Shown in pieces: positions 37,660 through 49,836 of a stretch of 64,000 nt of DNA; position 1 is the stretch's first letter, and each line of letters opens with the position of its first letter. Location of the stretch: positions 124,001-188,000 of the forward strand of contig JAKUCV010002243.1 of NCBI GenBank assembly GCA_028386065.3, in the 5' to 3' direction. Under the pieces are notes generated by a model. That model saw only the letters and a program-made list of their open reading frames with translations, searched no databases and was not told the origin of the DNA. Origin of the DNA: Turnera subulata (lineage: Eukaryota > Streptophyta > Magnoliopsida > Malpighiales > Passifloraceae). Position numbers and translations under genes: made by a program.

Positions 37660-40600
37660 TTCCCCCGCGCGGTGGGCGATGAGATTGACGATGATGGGTT
37701 ACTGCACTCTCTCTCTCTCTCTCTCCTCTGCTTTGTGTCTCTATCACCTTCTCATTTGGTAATAGTATTAGTATTTCCCTTTTGTTTTCCAAAAGGTTTC
37801 TTCTTTATTGGGTTTTTTTCTGGGTTCTTCAAGCTTTGGTGAAATGGTGACATATACAATGGCACAAAGCTTGGATTTTTATTACCACCAACATAGGATA
37901 GAATACAGCATCTGATTTTTTTAAAGTATTATGTCATGTAAGAGAGAGAGAAAGAAAGGGAGAGATTCGCGGGACGAAGTTGTGTTGTAGATGTTGTTGT
38001 TGTGTAATAGAAAGAGCAAAGAGAGAGAGAGAGAGGAGATTGATTGATAAAAAGTGATATCAGGAGCGAGCGGAAACACGGGGGATACAGTTGGATTGGG
38101 AATATTGTGAAGTGTAACACAATAACGACTTATACTATACTAGTACTAACTAGGCTAACTAGACAACTACTATTGAAGAAGAAATAGAAGAAGGGTAGGG
38201 AAAAAAAGAAAAAGGGAAAACTGGGTCTTTTTGGGTTGGGGCCATGTAAGGTGGGTTTGGATTTTTGTGATACACGGAGAGCTGTAATGTGAAATGTGGA
38301 CGTAAATGTGGATTATGTGAATGTTGCATATGATGTGTTTTTGTGTGACGACCAAAGGGAGGGAGGGATGGGTTTTGTGAGGGGAGAGTTGGTGCAAGGC
38401 TGGAAAGCAGAGAGGGGTTTTGCTATTATTGCTCGTGTTGTTGGGTTTTCAAATTATCCATCCAGCTTAGGGGAAATTTGTTAGATGAAAAAGTGAAGAG
38501 TGATGGGGCCAGAAGAAGCAAGCAGAGGGACTACTCAGTACTTTTGAGTTGAAAGGGGAGCCTTCTTGTGGGCTTCTAGCCTTCTACTATTGTCTAGTTG
38601 TTGGGTTTACTGTGGTTTATCTTGCTTACCAACGGAGAGAAAATAGAATGCTACCAACAAAGATGTTGATTTCGGCTCCTGAAGGTGTTCATTTGTTATC
38701 CTTAAATGTAATATGATTCCAATTTTTCAATTGGCAAAGTTTTGCTAAAAATTATTTCTGGAAACTACTATAAGGCCCCATTGGGTATATGTCAATTTTT
38801 TCTTTCATAATTAAAAAGGAACGGTATGACCATGGAAAAATGGAATAGGTCAGATTTCGGTGCATATCTTGATCAATTTTGGCTTGTGATATGGAATCCC
38901 ATGTGGTACCCGGTTCAGTCTTTGTTTACTTAGAAAGCAAAACCCTGTGGGGCTAATCAAGCCATTGTCACCCTAGAAAATAAATTCGGTGGTTTCTGGG
39001 ATGACTAGAAATACATTTGATCAGAGAGACAATATATACTAGGCATTGTGAAAATGATGTTCCTATGTTCGTTCAAAAGAACATGGTCATGTTTTGACAA
39101 TTTGATGCCTTGAATATGTAAGAGTATGTCTTGGATAATTTGAAGGATTCATCTCCCTGGCTTCCAAATAACGTAAGAGTAGCCTTTTTTAAGGACACGG
39201 CATGATTAATTTGCGCTTGCAAAGTCATGTTGATTGGCTTACGCTAGCTAGCTACCACCACCACCACCGCAAGAAGTTGACTCCCTTTTCCTTTTGATTT
39301 TCAATCATACAAAGTAAAAGTCAAGTAACGATTAAAAAGAAACAAAAAGAAGTCCTTTATTCTCCTCCTTGCCTGTTTTACAACTCAGTTATGTGTAAAG
39401 CTTCTTTTTCTAAGAAAATCCACGAAACTAAAATATTCATTTGGTTTACTTACTAGAATGGCATTTATAAAAGAGAAATGTAGGTGTAGCTTTTTGGGGG
39501 GGCACATACGGTATACAACCCGCCATTATCAAGGTATATGATTATGTATATGTTTCGAAAATTGATGCCTTGAATATGTTCTTTTTAAAAAATGCAATTG
39601 ATTCCTCTATCCCATATTCCCCATTTGAATATACGAATTAGGATTCTGTATAAGGGCCAACCGAATATTAAATATTAGCAGTATTGCAGGCAGCAGCAGA
39701 AGTGGTCAGTTGCGTAAATACATTTTTACTTCAATTCCATTAAAACCTATGCCTAATAATGTATTGCTGGTAAGGGGACACATCATATAAATTAGGCAAC
39801 AGATATTGCTTTTTTTTTTTTTTGGCTCTAGGCAAGAGATATTGCTGAAGTAAACCACGTTATTCCATGCCACCAAACTTGTAGCTCCATCCCAATTTTC
39901 CCCATGCTTAAAGGTACACATGTATTGAAATCCTTGGTTCCAGTTCCAGCTTGGGCCAACAGACTGGGTGGCATGCATTTTCATTTTGTTATTTTACTCG
40001 AGAATTGTGATTAGAAATACATATTAAAATGTTGTATTATACACAATTTCTGGTCAGTTATTTGGAACACAAGAGCATCAAGTCAGGATTAATCTTTTAT
40101 GGCAGCAAATTTTTCTGCAAATTAATTTAGCTGATTTATTGGATCCTATATATTAATGTTGTGCTAAAAAGTTTGGGTGTTAAGTATTAAAATTAGGAGA
40201 CATGTAATTAAGGGATTATATACATATTAATTATCAGGACTAACTGTCCTTTGCTTTCTCCTAAAAGCCAATCGATATGATTGAGTTATCAACGATCATT
40301 ATTTTGATATTAGCTCTGAACTCCAAAGGGAATAATAGATTAAGCAATTGCAAACTATGATTGTAATCATATTTTCTCAGTTGGTTGGTTTTCATATTGA
40401 GAGACAATAGCTTCTCCACCTTATCTTCGCCGTCCCGTACGTGCAATTACAGGTGACGCTTGATTTCAAGTTATCATCATAATTTTATTTTATTTTTCAA
40501 TGAAAGCTACTTGGTATTTCAAACAAATATAGGATGTGGCCAGAAAAAAAAAAAAAGTGGGCACGTACAAGGATATACAACATATCAACCACAAAACCAT

Positions 40601-42544
40601 TTTATTAAAATAAACAAAAGGTTGTCGAAAACAACAACATGAAGCATGGTATGTCTCTTTGCTGTTTGATCAGCTTAAATTCTAAATTTTTTCAGTCACT
40701 CATCCTCACAATTTCTGCCACTTGCAGAAACTAAACCAAAGGCCTATATAAAGAGATCAAAAACAAAAGTGGGATGGAGACAAACAGAAAGATCAAAGAT
40801 TTTCATAATAAAATCATCAATTTCTTTTTGTGTTGATAAGCTTAATTCTCTAGCTTCTCTCTCTCTCTCTCTTAAACTAAGTTGTTGAAGATTTGCAGTA
40901 GTGGTATTATTTATGATTCGGGGCCATCTTTTTCTTTGTATTATATATAAAAAAAACAAATGTGGGATCCACTGACAAGGGTATTTGCAGTGGATACAGC
41001 GAATTAAATTCTTAAGATTACTAAGTCAAATTGGGATTATGTTGTTGGATCCTTCTAATGTCAGATATCTTTTCCCTTTGATTATAAATCTTGACGTGCT
41101 TGCCACAACTGGCTGCTCTTGTTTGTGTTCATTGGACGGCCATTGGTTGTGTCTTTAAGTTTTCTCTAAATATTTTATTTATGGTCTGTGTTTGTACAAT
41201 TACTGTAAAAGATTATATGAGTTTATATTATCATTGTATTATAAAAACAAGCACATCTCTGTTAATCTCTCCCACGAGAAGAAGAAGAACTACTCCGCTG
41301 AATTGACCGCCAAGACTGACCCATATTTTTTTTTTTAGTGATATCAATGGGTGGATAAAACAATACATGAGAGTTATTTATTGTTTTTTCTACACTGACG
41401 ATAGTAAATATTAAAGGAGAGTGTGATGTGCTTCATGGATGATGGAACAACAACTTCTCAGTTTCTCTTACTCTCCCCCGTACGTGGATCTATATAATGT
41501 ACAGCTGAGCTTCTTGTCTAATTGTATGGGCCTAGGAAGAACTTTAGAAGGTAATGTTGGGCAGAGAGGATTAGTGGACCAAAAATGAAGGACAGCACAC
41601 TCATTTAAGGGTTGGGCTAAGCCGCACGGAACATCGAAGTGGGCAGGCCATAGCCTACTGTGATAACCTGCATGGCAAACACGGGCCTCACTCTCACTGG
41701 AGATTGATTTGACCCATTTTACGTAATTAAGCAGCTACTTAATGACGACGTAAAACCAAGTTTTGCATACATACATCAGTTCTAACATTACTTTTCATAC
41801 ACATACTGCTAAGAACTTTTCTCTTTTATTTTGTCTAGCAGACTTAAAAAAACCCAGTTTTATCAAAAGAGGAAGAAGAGGACGAAGAAGAAGAAGAAAG
41901 ACCATCAAGCACGAATGAGTACAATCCCCAGATACTGTCCCACAGAAGTGGGATCCAAGGAGAACTTGCAAAAGTTCTACCATCAAGCAGGTTATACTTC
42001 AGACTCAAACCTACCATCAAGCAGGTTACCATCTCAGCGTCGAAGGATGTGCAAGTCTACTGCAAGTACTTACCATTTCAACATCAACATCAGAATCGAT
42101 TGCGATGGACAAAGAAGAGAACCATGGTGGCAAGTCTACTGCAAGTAGGCAAAGTGCCAAAAGCAAATATGTTAATGTATCACTAATTAAACTATATTTG
42201 CTGCAAAAGTATTTTGAACAAAAGAACTTCTACAGGATGATGCCAGCAAAGACGACACCTATCGTCTGAGTGCACTTGCTAAGATATGATAGAATCGAAT
42301 AACTAGAAGGGCACAGAATCCAATTCTCTGCCATTATTTTTTCCTCTTCTGCTCTTGAGAAAAAATCACACTCGCTGGGAGGAAAAGAGCAGAAACACAG
42401 TGGCTTTATAAGGATTAAAGCGTAAAACATACATGTAGTGTTTGATTATCTGGTTTTATAGTCCAACTGTGGATTTACCATTAGATTAACATTAATCATT
42501 CCGGTATCAATGACATTTCTGGTTTGTATATTGTTTTGACTTGA
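37660..42544. other. Intergenic between the PUB gene and the DUF295 duplication
   Basis: The first 600 bases hold the U-box gene promoter, with CT/GA tracts on both sides of a short spacer. The rest is AT-rich without a convincing frame. A 105-codon frame at 41831-42148 is lysine-rich low complexity with internal short repeats (CTACCATCAAGCAGGTTA twice; CAAGTCTACTGCAAGTA twice) and looks non-coding. Confidence 0.45.
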
Positions 42545-44495
42545 ACTAATAAATACAAGGGGGGAGGGGCAGTTGCCACAACAATTACTCCTCATCAATT
42601 ACTGCATCGGGCACTGGCTGAATTTCTAAGTTGCATACATATAACATACTACAGCTCTCACAGTATTAGTATTACCAGTCAAATCCAACTGAACTGCAGT
42701 CCTAAACTCTCAAAAGACAAAAAAGGTTCATGGCTTCCCTCTGGTCTAGGATGCAAAGGCTGCGCTCTTCCTCGAGCAACAGTTGCCCGGTGGTTCCCTC
42801 TTTCGAGAGGGACCACGACAACAAAGTGCCACCACTCGGTGATGACGGGGTTGAAGAGTACTTCCCGTTACCCCTGACGTCGTACCCGGTAATGATGCTT
42901 CCCTGCATCCACAATACTTGCAGCATCTTCAATCCGGTCACCTGTAAGTTCACGAAGTCGACTTACCCTGGAGCGAAAGTCAATTACTTCTCCTCCTTCC
43001 CTGCTTTTTTCAACCAAGAATGGATGGCTAGCCTACTTCACCCCCGACAATCGCATGATCCTGGTCAATCTTTCATCTCCCTCCCTTCATTCCATACCAT
43101 CCCCGGCCTCCACTCTCTTCCCATCGATGCTGCAGACCCAGACCTGAAAGCCATGGCTCCTCCCGGAACCGCTGACTGCTTCTTCTACCATACCAACGTC
43201 CGGGACGACGTGGAGGTCATCAAGCTTCTCCCCGGGGATTTGAGGAAGGAGCTCTCGCTGGGCTGTTTTGCATTGTCCTCTGCACCTACAGATGATAACT
43301 GTGTGGCGGTTCTATCCCCGAGCCGTTTCTCCGCAATTCTCTTGGCCTTGACTTTGCTTTCTGTAGGATCGGAGACACTCGTTGGAGTAGTATACCTCTC
43401 TGTCCTGATCATGACAAGATGTACAGCCAGTCCATCAACAGGGTCGTATATCCCACGAGAGACAAGCTGTTTTAACTTCTCGAGAATCCTACACTCATGT
43501 TATTGACTTTAACGACCCACCACCCAAGCGGCTTTGTTCACCTCATCGCGTCCCGGTGGATCCCGGCAGACTTGGAGCTGAGTTTTATGAGATGGAGTAA
43601 CATCACTCTATATTACCCAATGTACCTAGTGGAAACACCACAAGGTGACCCTCTTTTGGTTCTTCGCTACCTTGTTCCCCTAAAATATGATGATGATGAT
43701 GACCATATGATGATGATGATAGTGAGGAGGAGGAGGAGGAGGTAGAGGGGGTCAAGGATAAAGTAAAATATAGATCTGTTCGTTTCTATGTATACAAGCT
43801 GTGTTTCAATGGGCAGAAGGTGGTGGCAGAGGACTTTTTCCTGGATGATACAGCTTTGTTTGTTGGTGCCACATCCTTCTGCGTCTCTGTTGGAGATTAC
43901 CCTTGTTTGATGCCTAACTCTGTTTATTTCTTTGGACGCCATGAGATCGGCTTCTGTAATCTACGCGATCGAACTTTCACTCACTTCTATCAACCATTCG
44001 AAATCCTTAAGGAGGAGGGAACAATGTACCCAATGTGGGTGTCCAGGCCACAGTAGTACTACCTTAACTAGCTTTCTTAGTTGTATGGAATTCTAGCTTA
44101 GTTATGTCATTGCTGTTAATCTAGCCTGGTCTTTTGCTTTATCACACTATCTGTGTCTCTTTATTTAGGGCCAATCAACGGGCCGGACCTTAACTAGCTA
44201 GCTAGCTTAATTAGTTATGTGTTAATTTCGAAATTCTAGCTTAGTTATGTGCTGTATTGCTTCATTTAGTAGCTATTATATAGCGGGATTATGATTCTGT
44301 TTTATCTTTATGCATGATCTTAATTGTCGGTTGTGTTTGGACGTGGACGCATCCTTCTTCCCATCTTTTCTTGCTCTAAAGTGTTCTATTCTTTCTTATT
44401 AGCTTTCTTATTTCGATGCCCTGGACGGCTGCACTCTCTCTTGCGTCTTTGTTATGTGACTTGCATTATACTGCACGTTCCAGTTTGTAAAATCC
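42545..44495 (+). repeat. Left arm, outer part, of a large inverted duplication
   Basis: This stretch matches the reverse complement of about 53460-55455. It covers the DUF295 promoter-proximal DNA (CCACAACAATTAC block), the coding copy and the 3' flank. Clear matches in the 3' flank are GGGATTATGAT, CTTTATG-ATGATCTTAATTG and CGCATCCTTCTT. The match resumes after the Harbinger insertion at 51204. Confidence 0.75.
42730..44056 (+). pseudogene. Decayed DUF295 gene copy
   Basis: Paralogue of the intact gene at 53900-55261 in opposite orientation. The first frame (42730-43506) gives SLWSRMQRLRSS, VPSFERDHDNKVPPLG, FPLPLTSYPVMMLP and GLHSLPIDAADPDLKA. It has a shift plus deletion near 43020-43080 and a second shift near 43325, after which the family sequence changes frame. 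The C-terminal half reads in pieces: MYLVETPQGDPLLVLRY around 43621-43680, then an Asp/Met/Arg-coding GAT/GAG repeat that breaks frame. A last frame ends QKVVAEDFFLDDTALF ... SVYFFGRHEIGF ... FTHFYQPFEIL at 44056. Several independent frame breaks make it a pseudogene. Confidence 0.85.
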
Positions 44496-44498
44496 TAA

Positions 44499-44515
44499 GG
44501 TTGCGTTTGGACCCC
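44499..44515 (+). repeat. Left terminal inverted repeat of the Harbinger element
   Basis: GGTTGCGTTTGGACCCC, directly after target duplication TAA. The G-rich start followed by GTTTGGA is common to PIF/Harbinger termini. Confidence 0.9.
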
Positions 44516-44807
44516 GGGTATGGGACAGGTGCGATGGGCTTAAATTCCAGAGGCCCGATGTTTGGATGGCGGGGCGGGATTATATGATGGACTAGAGTCC
44601 AGCGCGCGTTGGACTAAAACGAAAAATTTTGTCCACTCTCACACCCTGGAACAGAACTACTGTCCTTGGACAACACTGTTTCACTTCCGAGACTATCCCT
44701 GATTATTTTTCTTTAATCCCATCTTACCCTCGCCCTCAAAACCCTACTTCATCCCCTTCTTAATCCATTTTTCTCATCTTTCTCTTCTCCACGCTGCTCC
44801 ACAATTA

Positions 44808-44834
44808 TCTCTCTCTCTCTCTCTCTCTCTCTCG
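44808..44834. repeat. (TC)n microsatellite
   Basis: Pure CT dinucleotide run in a pyrimidine-rich leader region inside the Harbinger element. Confidence 0.95.
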
Positions 44835-45149
44835 AGCTGCTGTGAAGGTGACAGCCACCTCTCCCTCTCCTCGCCTCCCATTCCCCCTCCGTCCTTCCTC
44901 CCATTTCTCTCCTTCCTTCCTCTCCATCTCCTCTTCGCCATCTCCTTCTCACCATCTCCTCCGTCCTTCCTCTCCATCTCCTTCTCACCATCTCTTCTCC
45001 CTCTGTCTCTCTTCGTTATGTCGCCTCCGCCTCTCGCCTTCCTTTTTTTTGTGTTGGTGTTTCTCTGCAGACCTTGTTGAAGTAGTCCGAGAGAGATGCA
45101 GGCGACGATCTCCTCTCCTCCCGTCCTCGTCAAAATCCCTAATTCCAGT

Positions 45150-45595
45150 CTGAACTCTAACCCCAATTAGCCCGATCCCCAATTTTTGTATGAACCCTAA
45201 CCCTAATTAGCCCGATCCCCAATTTCTGTATGAACCCTAACCCCAATTAGGCCGATCCCCAATTTCTGTATGAACCCTAACCCTCAATTAGCCCGATCCC
45301 CAATTTTTGAATGAAACCTAACCCTAATTTAGGTAGATCCCCAATTTTTTATAGAAAACCCAACACTAATTTCGGGCGATCCCCGATTCATTTAGGAACC
45401 CTAACCCTAATTTAGCATAAATCCCCAATTCGAGTAGGAACCCTAACCCTGCCTAATTTCGCATAAATCCCCAATTCGATTAGGAACCCTAACCCTGCCT
45501 AATTTCGCATAAATCCCCAATTCGATTAGGAACCCTAACCCTAATTTCGCATAAATCTCCAATTCGATTAGGAGCCCTAACCCTGATTTCTGCCT
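45150..45595 (+). repeat. Telobox-rich minisatellite, 11 units of about 40-46 bp
   Basis: Each unit carries GAACCCTAACCCTAATT followed by a GATCCCCAATT or ATAAATCCCCAATT block. Units start near 45151, 45194, 45233, 45274, 45313, 45354, 45397, 45438, 45483, 45528 and 45570. Early units have GCCCGATCCCC and late ones TTCGCATAAATCCCC, so the array has two subtypes. AACCCTAA is the plant telobox. The array lies upstream of the transposase frame. Confidence 0.9.
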
Positions 45596-45921
45596 ATTTT
45601 TAAGTTACTGCCCATTTCTTGCATTTGTAATTTGTTGCTTTAATTTGTGTTTGTTGTGTTTGACAGAGCGTTGAGTGTGGTCTATGCTCGGTTTCACCTC
45701 GACTTGCGGAATTCTGTTTGCGTTGCTAAGAGTAAGTATTATGGAAGAAATTATATTCCTTGTGGTGTGTGTTTTTCCAATGAATTATTTGTTGTTGGAG
45801 CGTTTTCTGCCCTCGAATTGTTTTCTGGTCATTCAATTGTTTGTTCTGTGGTTGTTTTGATATTAGTGATGCCTAATTCTTTTACTCATTCAATATTTGC
45901 TTGTGACTTACTAGACTGAAA

Positions 45922-47248
45922 ATGGATCGTGATCGACGTGCCAAACTCGTTGCTATTGTTTGTGTGCTTTCGAGGATGCATATCCAATTTTTGATAAATT
46001 GTGCTTGTTTCGTTGTTGTTTATTTGCATTCATCGTCCAATAGAGGTGGTAGGCGGGTGGCGCAGATTGATAGAACCTTTTCTGCATATGAGACTAGGAG
46101 AGAGGAAATAGAGAGGATGTGTCGGGGGTCAAATGATTATACTAACTGGAGTACCAGAATGGATATGAATGCTTTTGTAGGATTGTGTGAGTTGCTTAGG
46201 ACTAAAGGGGGGTTGATTGCAAGAGGGGAAGTAGGAATTGAGGAGCAGGTTGTGATTTTTACCCACATACTTGCACACCATGAGAAAAATAGAACCCTTC
46301 AGGTTAGATTTATGAGGTCTGGTGAAACTATAAGCAGACACTTCCATGCAGTGTTAAAATCTGTAATTCGAGTCCAGTCTGACTTGTTTGCTAAACCTGA
46401 ACCTGTCCCTGCTGGATGCACCGATAATAGATAGAGGTGGTTTAAGGTAATATTTTTGGTGTTTTCATATTTTTTTTCGTGTCAAGTAATAGGTTGGTGT
46501 TAATAAAATTAATAAAATATGTTCTGTATTCTGCAAATTATTTTAGGGTTGTTTAGGTGCATTAGATGGAATGTACATAGATGTCACAGTGCCAGACGAG
46601 GATAAACCAAGATATAGAAGTCGAAAGGGTCATATCTCAACCAATGTCCTAGGTGTCTGTAACCGTGATATGAATTTTGTCTATGTTTTCCCTGATTAGG
46701 AGGGATCAGCTACTGATGCAAGAATCCTACGAGATGCTGTGACAAGGAGGAATGGTTTGCAGGTTCCTGTGGGTAGGTTAAAAGCATTAATACAACCACT
46801 CTAAACATATTTTTGTTCCTTTATTACAATTAATACTAATTTTTTAATTAATAAAAATATATATTTTCCTGTTTTAAGTAATTACTATTTGGTTGATGCT
46901 GGCTATACTAATGGCCAGGGTTTTCTTGCTCCTTATAGAGGTGTGCGTTACCATCTTAAGGAATGGGCAACTAGTGGTCCAAGAATGCCGAGAAATCGTG
47001 AAGAATTTTTTAATATGAAGCATGCACAAGCTCGGAATGTTATTGAACGTAGTTTTGGGCTCTTAAAAAAAAGATGGGCTATCCTTAGGAGCCCATCATT
47101 TTATCCAGTTAGGATTCAGGATAGAATTGTCATGGCTTGTTGCTTGTTACACAATTACATTAGGACTGTTATGCCCTTTGACCCTGCAGAGAGCACCCCT
47201 CTAACAGAGGATGATCTTCCTGATGGAGATGATACTGACAATCCTCCT
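45922..47248 (+). pseudogene. PIF/Harbinger (HARBI1-like, DDE_Tnp_4) transposase, inactivated
   Basis: Exons read 45922-46446, 46547-46776 and 46879 into the N gap at 47249. The protein shows the family N-terminus (DRDRRAKLVAIVCVLSRM; FSAYETRREEIERMCR; RSGETISRHFHAVL). The DDE catalytic domain has D in [11 protein letters not shown] in GSATDARIL and E in ARNVIERSFGLLKKRWAIL. Two in-frame TAG codons, at 46432-46434 and 46697-46699, stand where the family has Trp (NRWRWFK and PGWEGSA), so both fit TGG to TAG changes. The C-terminus is lost in the gap. The enzyme would cut and paste the element with its MYB/SANT partner, but this copy should not make a full protein. Confidence 0.9.
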
Positions 47249-47821
47249 NNNNNNNNNNNNNNNNNNNNNNNNNNNNNNNNNNNNNNNNNNNNNNNNNNNN
47301 NNNNNNNNNNNNNNNNNNNNNNNNNNNNNNNNNNNNNNNNNNNNNNNNNNNNNNNNNNNNNNNNNNNNNNNNNNNNNNNNNNNNNNNNNNNNNNNNNNNN
47401 NNNNNNNNNNNNNNNNNNNNNNNNNNNNNNNNNNNNNNNNNNNNNNNNNNNNNNNNNNNNNNNNNNNNNNNNNNNNNNNNNNNNNNNNNNNNNNNNNNNN
47501 NNNNNNNNNNNNNNNNNNNNNNNNNNNNNNNNNNNNNNNNNNNNNNNNNNNNNNNNNNNNNNNNNNNNNNNNNNNNNNNNNNNNNNNNNNNNNNNNNNNN
47601 NNNNNNNNNNNNNNNNNNNNNNNNNNNNNNNNNNNNNNNNNNNNNNNNNNNNNNNNNNNNNNNNNNNNNNNNNNNNNNNNNNNNNNNNNNNNNNNNNNNN
47701 NNNNNNNNNNNNNNNNNNNNNNNNNNNNNNNNNNNNNNNNNNNNNNNNNNNNNNNNNNNNNNNNNNNNNNNNNNNNNNNNNNNNNNNNNNNNNNNNNNNN
47801 NNNNNNNNNNNNNNNNNNNNN
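47249..47821. other. Assembly gap (573 N)
   Basis: Undetermined bases inside the Harbinger element. They hide the transposase C-terminus and the left boundary of the LTR-like segment that follows. Confidence 1.
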
Positions 47822-48640
47822 TTTATACAGTTAACTCGGGGATCAAGAAACATAGATTAAACATATACGAGATTGACATATTCCATGTCTCGTGTTTGAT
47901 CTTGATAATGGGACGAAGGGACGATGACATATTCCGAGGCATAGAGAATCAGTACTGATCTTGTCGTTCGGGTAGCAATGATGTGTTGCTAGACGCCGCT
48001 CTTTGCTTATAATTGTAAAAATGAGATTTTACAATTATTTCCGGACGTTACAAGTGCCTACAGGGTCACACACATAGAACCGTTGATTCGAGCAGGTGGT
48101 TGAACCGTGGTTGGACCATGGTTGGACCAGGTGTGGTTGGACCGTAGTTGGACCAGGGTCGTTTTAGGTTGGTTTGATTCACTAAGCATCAGATTAGTGG
48201 AGCCATTATTGCAGTTATGTGATGAATATTCCCACTAAGAGTTAGTGGAAACATGTTGGCCATTTTGTCATGCCTTTGTGAGTTGGCATGCACATGCTTT
48301 TGGCTAAGGCATTATTCTTCACACTTTGGGTTGCCTATTGAATGTGAGTGTGTCTGAAAATTCAGAGCTTGAGAGGGTCTTGGAGTTTTTGAGAGTTTCA
48401 GAACATACACATCACTCTCTTCATTCTTTGTGAAAGAAAGAAGAACACAAACACCACAAACACAAGCACCCGCTTCTTGTTGCTAGCACATCAGTTCGGG
48501 TGAGCTCGAGATTGGATTCGTGTGACGATTCCAAGCCAGTCACGGTTCGTGTGGATACCGTAGAGGGGCGAGGCTTTTTTCTGGCTCTAGCTGATTCTGT
48601 TCTACAGTTAGGTGAAAGACCTCAACCGAACAAGGTATGT
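47822..48640. repeat. LTR-like segment, possibly a nested retrotransposon fragment
   Basis: No coding frame. Features that look like an LTR and its downstream end are GGTTGGACC-type short repeats at about 48090-48165 and a purine-rich AAGAAAGAAGAACACAAACACC tract near 48440. GGTTCGTGTGGATACCGTAGAGG, at 48545-48567, is a motif I associate with the end of copia LTRs. Its left edge is in the N gap. An alternative reading is a leader exon of the MYB/SANT gene ending CCGAACAAG|GTATGT near 48634. Confidence 0.35.
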
Positions 48641-48795
48641 AAATTTTGTTATACGGTTTATGCATGCTTCACTTGGTTCTTGGTTAAGTTTCCTTGTTTC
48701 CGCTGCATATTGTGCTTGCTATGAGTGTCATAATAGCTCTAGGGAAACTTACAAATACAAGTTGTTATGAGAGTATGTTATAATAGGTTGTAGGA

Positions 48796-49795
48796 ATGGG
48801 GGAAAGGCGCTCATGGACTGATGTCGAGACCAATGCACTTGTTGATGTGTTGGAAGAGTTAGTAGTTGCTGGCCATAGGGTTGATGCTGGTCAGTTTAGG
48901 CCTGGTTCAATCAATATGATTGTTTCTAAGATGGCATCAGTATTTCCTGATGGTGGCATCTCAGCTAACCATGTTAGAAACAAAATGAAAAGGCTGAAAG
49001 TGAAGTTCAATGTGGCTGCTGATATGGCTAACACCTCTGGATTTGGCTGGAATAGCGAGAAGCAATGTGTTGAAGTGGACAGCCCTGACATTTTGGCAGA
49101 ATGTGTGAAGGTATGTATTCCTATTGCTTTTATTAGTTTATATATATTTTAATAAAAGATTTCAATGCATGCATGCATATTAGTTCTTCTGGAATATTGA
49201 TGTGGTTGTTTTTAATTTTTTGCAGAAGTTTCCCAATCGAGCATATGTCTGTGGCAGACCATTTCCACTGTATCCGAAGCTGCAATTCATTTTTGGCCAT
49301 GACAGGGCCATTGGTGCTAATGCAGAAACTCCTGGAGATGCTCTGGAGAACATACAAGAGGAAGTTGGAGACACAGTCATGGTATCTGCTGCCACAACAA
49401 CAATGGGTTGTCCATTTGCTCCAGCTACTACTGCCACTGCTACATCACCAACCTCCCGTGCTGCACATGAGGCCTCTATGGCATCTGGTTCTATTGGGAA
49501 TAAGAAAAGGAAGGCAGGCACAAGCTCGGATGCTCTCTGGGCCCTCACTGATGCTATAATCAGTGGCATTGAGAACCAGGGACAGCACATGGAGACCTTG
49601 GCTAATGCAATCAGAGGCAAGGATGCTACTCGCATTCTGGGTGAGGAGCTGAAGAACCTTGGTCTGACTGCTGTCCAAGTTGTGAAGGTGGTTAAGAAGA
49701 TGAGTGAGCACCAGGAATATGCCAGCTACTTCTGGGATCTGGATGTGGATCAAAAGAGGGAGTTTGTGGATAGCTTCTTGGGAGCTGATAAGTGA
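48796..49795 (+). CDS. MYB/SANT-like DNA-binding protein of the Harbinger element (ORF1)
   Basis: Two exons, 48796-49110 and 49226-49795, joined by a GT-AG intron, give an intact 294-residue protein. Residues 1-105 form a trihelix/Myb-SANT-like (L10-interacting MYB type) domain: RRSWTDVETNALVDVLEELV, NHVRNKMKRLKVKFN, SGFGWN. A KFPNRAYVCGRPFPLYPKL segment follows, then a low-complexity Ala/Thr linker. A basic patch (GNKKRKAG) may be a nuclear signal. The helical C-terminal part ends YASYFWDLDVDQKREFVDSF. In PIF/Harbinger elements this partner binds the termini and helps import the transposase. The frame is clean although the neighbouring transposase is broken. Confidence 0.9.
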
Positions 49796-49836
49796 TGGCT
49801 CCATATTTGCATCTAACTATAGCGGTTGTAGATGTT

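Noticed and set aside
41831..42148. 105-codon lysine-rich frame
   Set aside because: Low-complexity start from a GAA repeat and internal short duplications. No domain and no supporting splice sites.
44749..45182. Long Arg/Glu-rich minus-strand and Ser/Pro-rich plus-strand frames inside the Harbinger element
   Set aside because: Produced by the CT/TCC-rich simple-sequence region, with mirror frames on both strands.
45150..45595. Interstitial telomere sequence
   Set aside because: Only one or two CCCTAA motifs occur per 40-46-bp unit with constant unrelated sequence between, so it is a minisatellite with teloboxes, not a telomeric tract.
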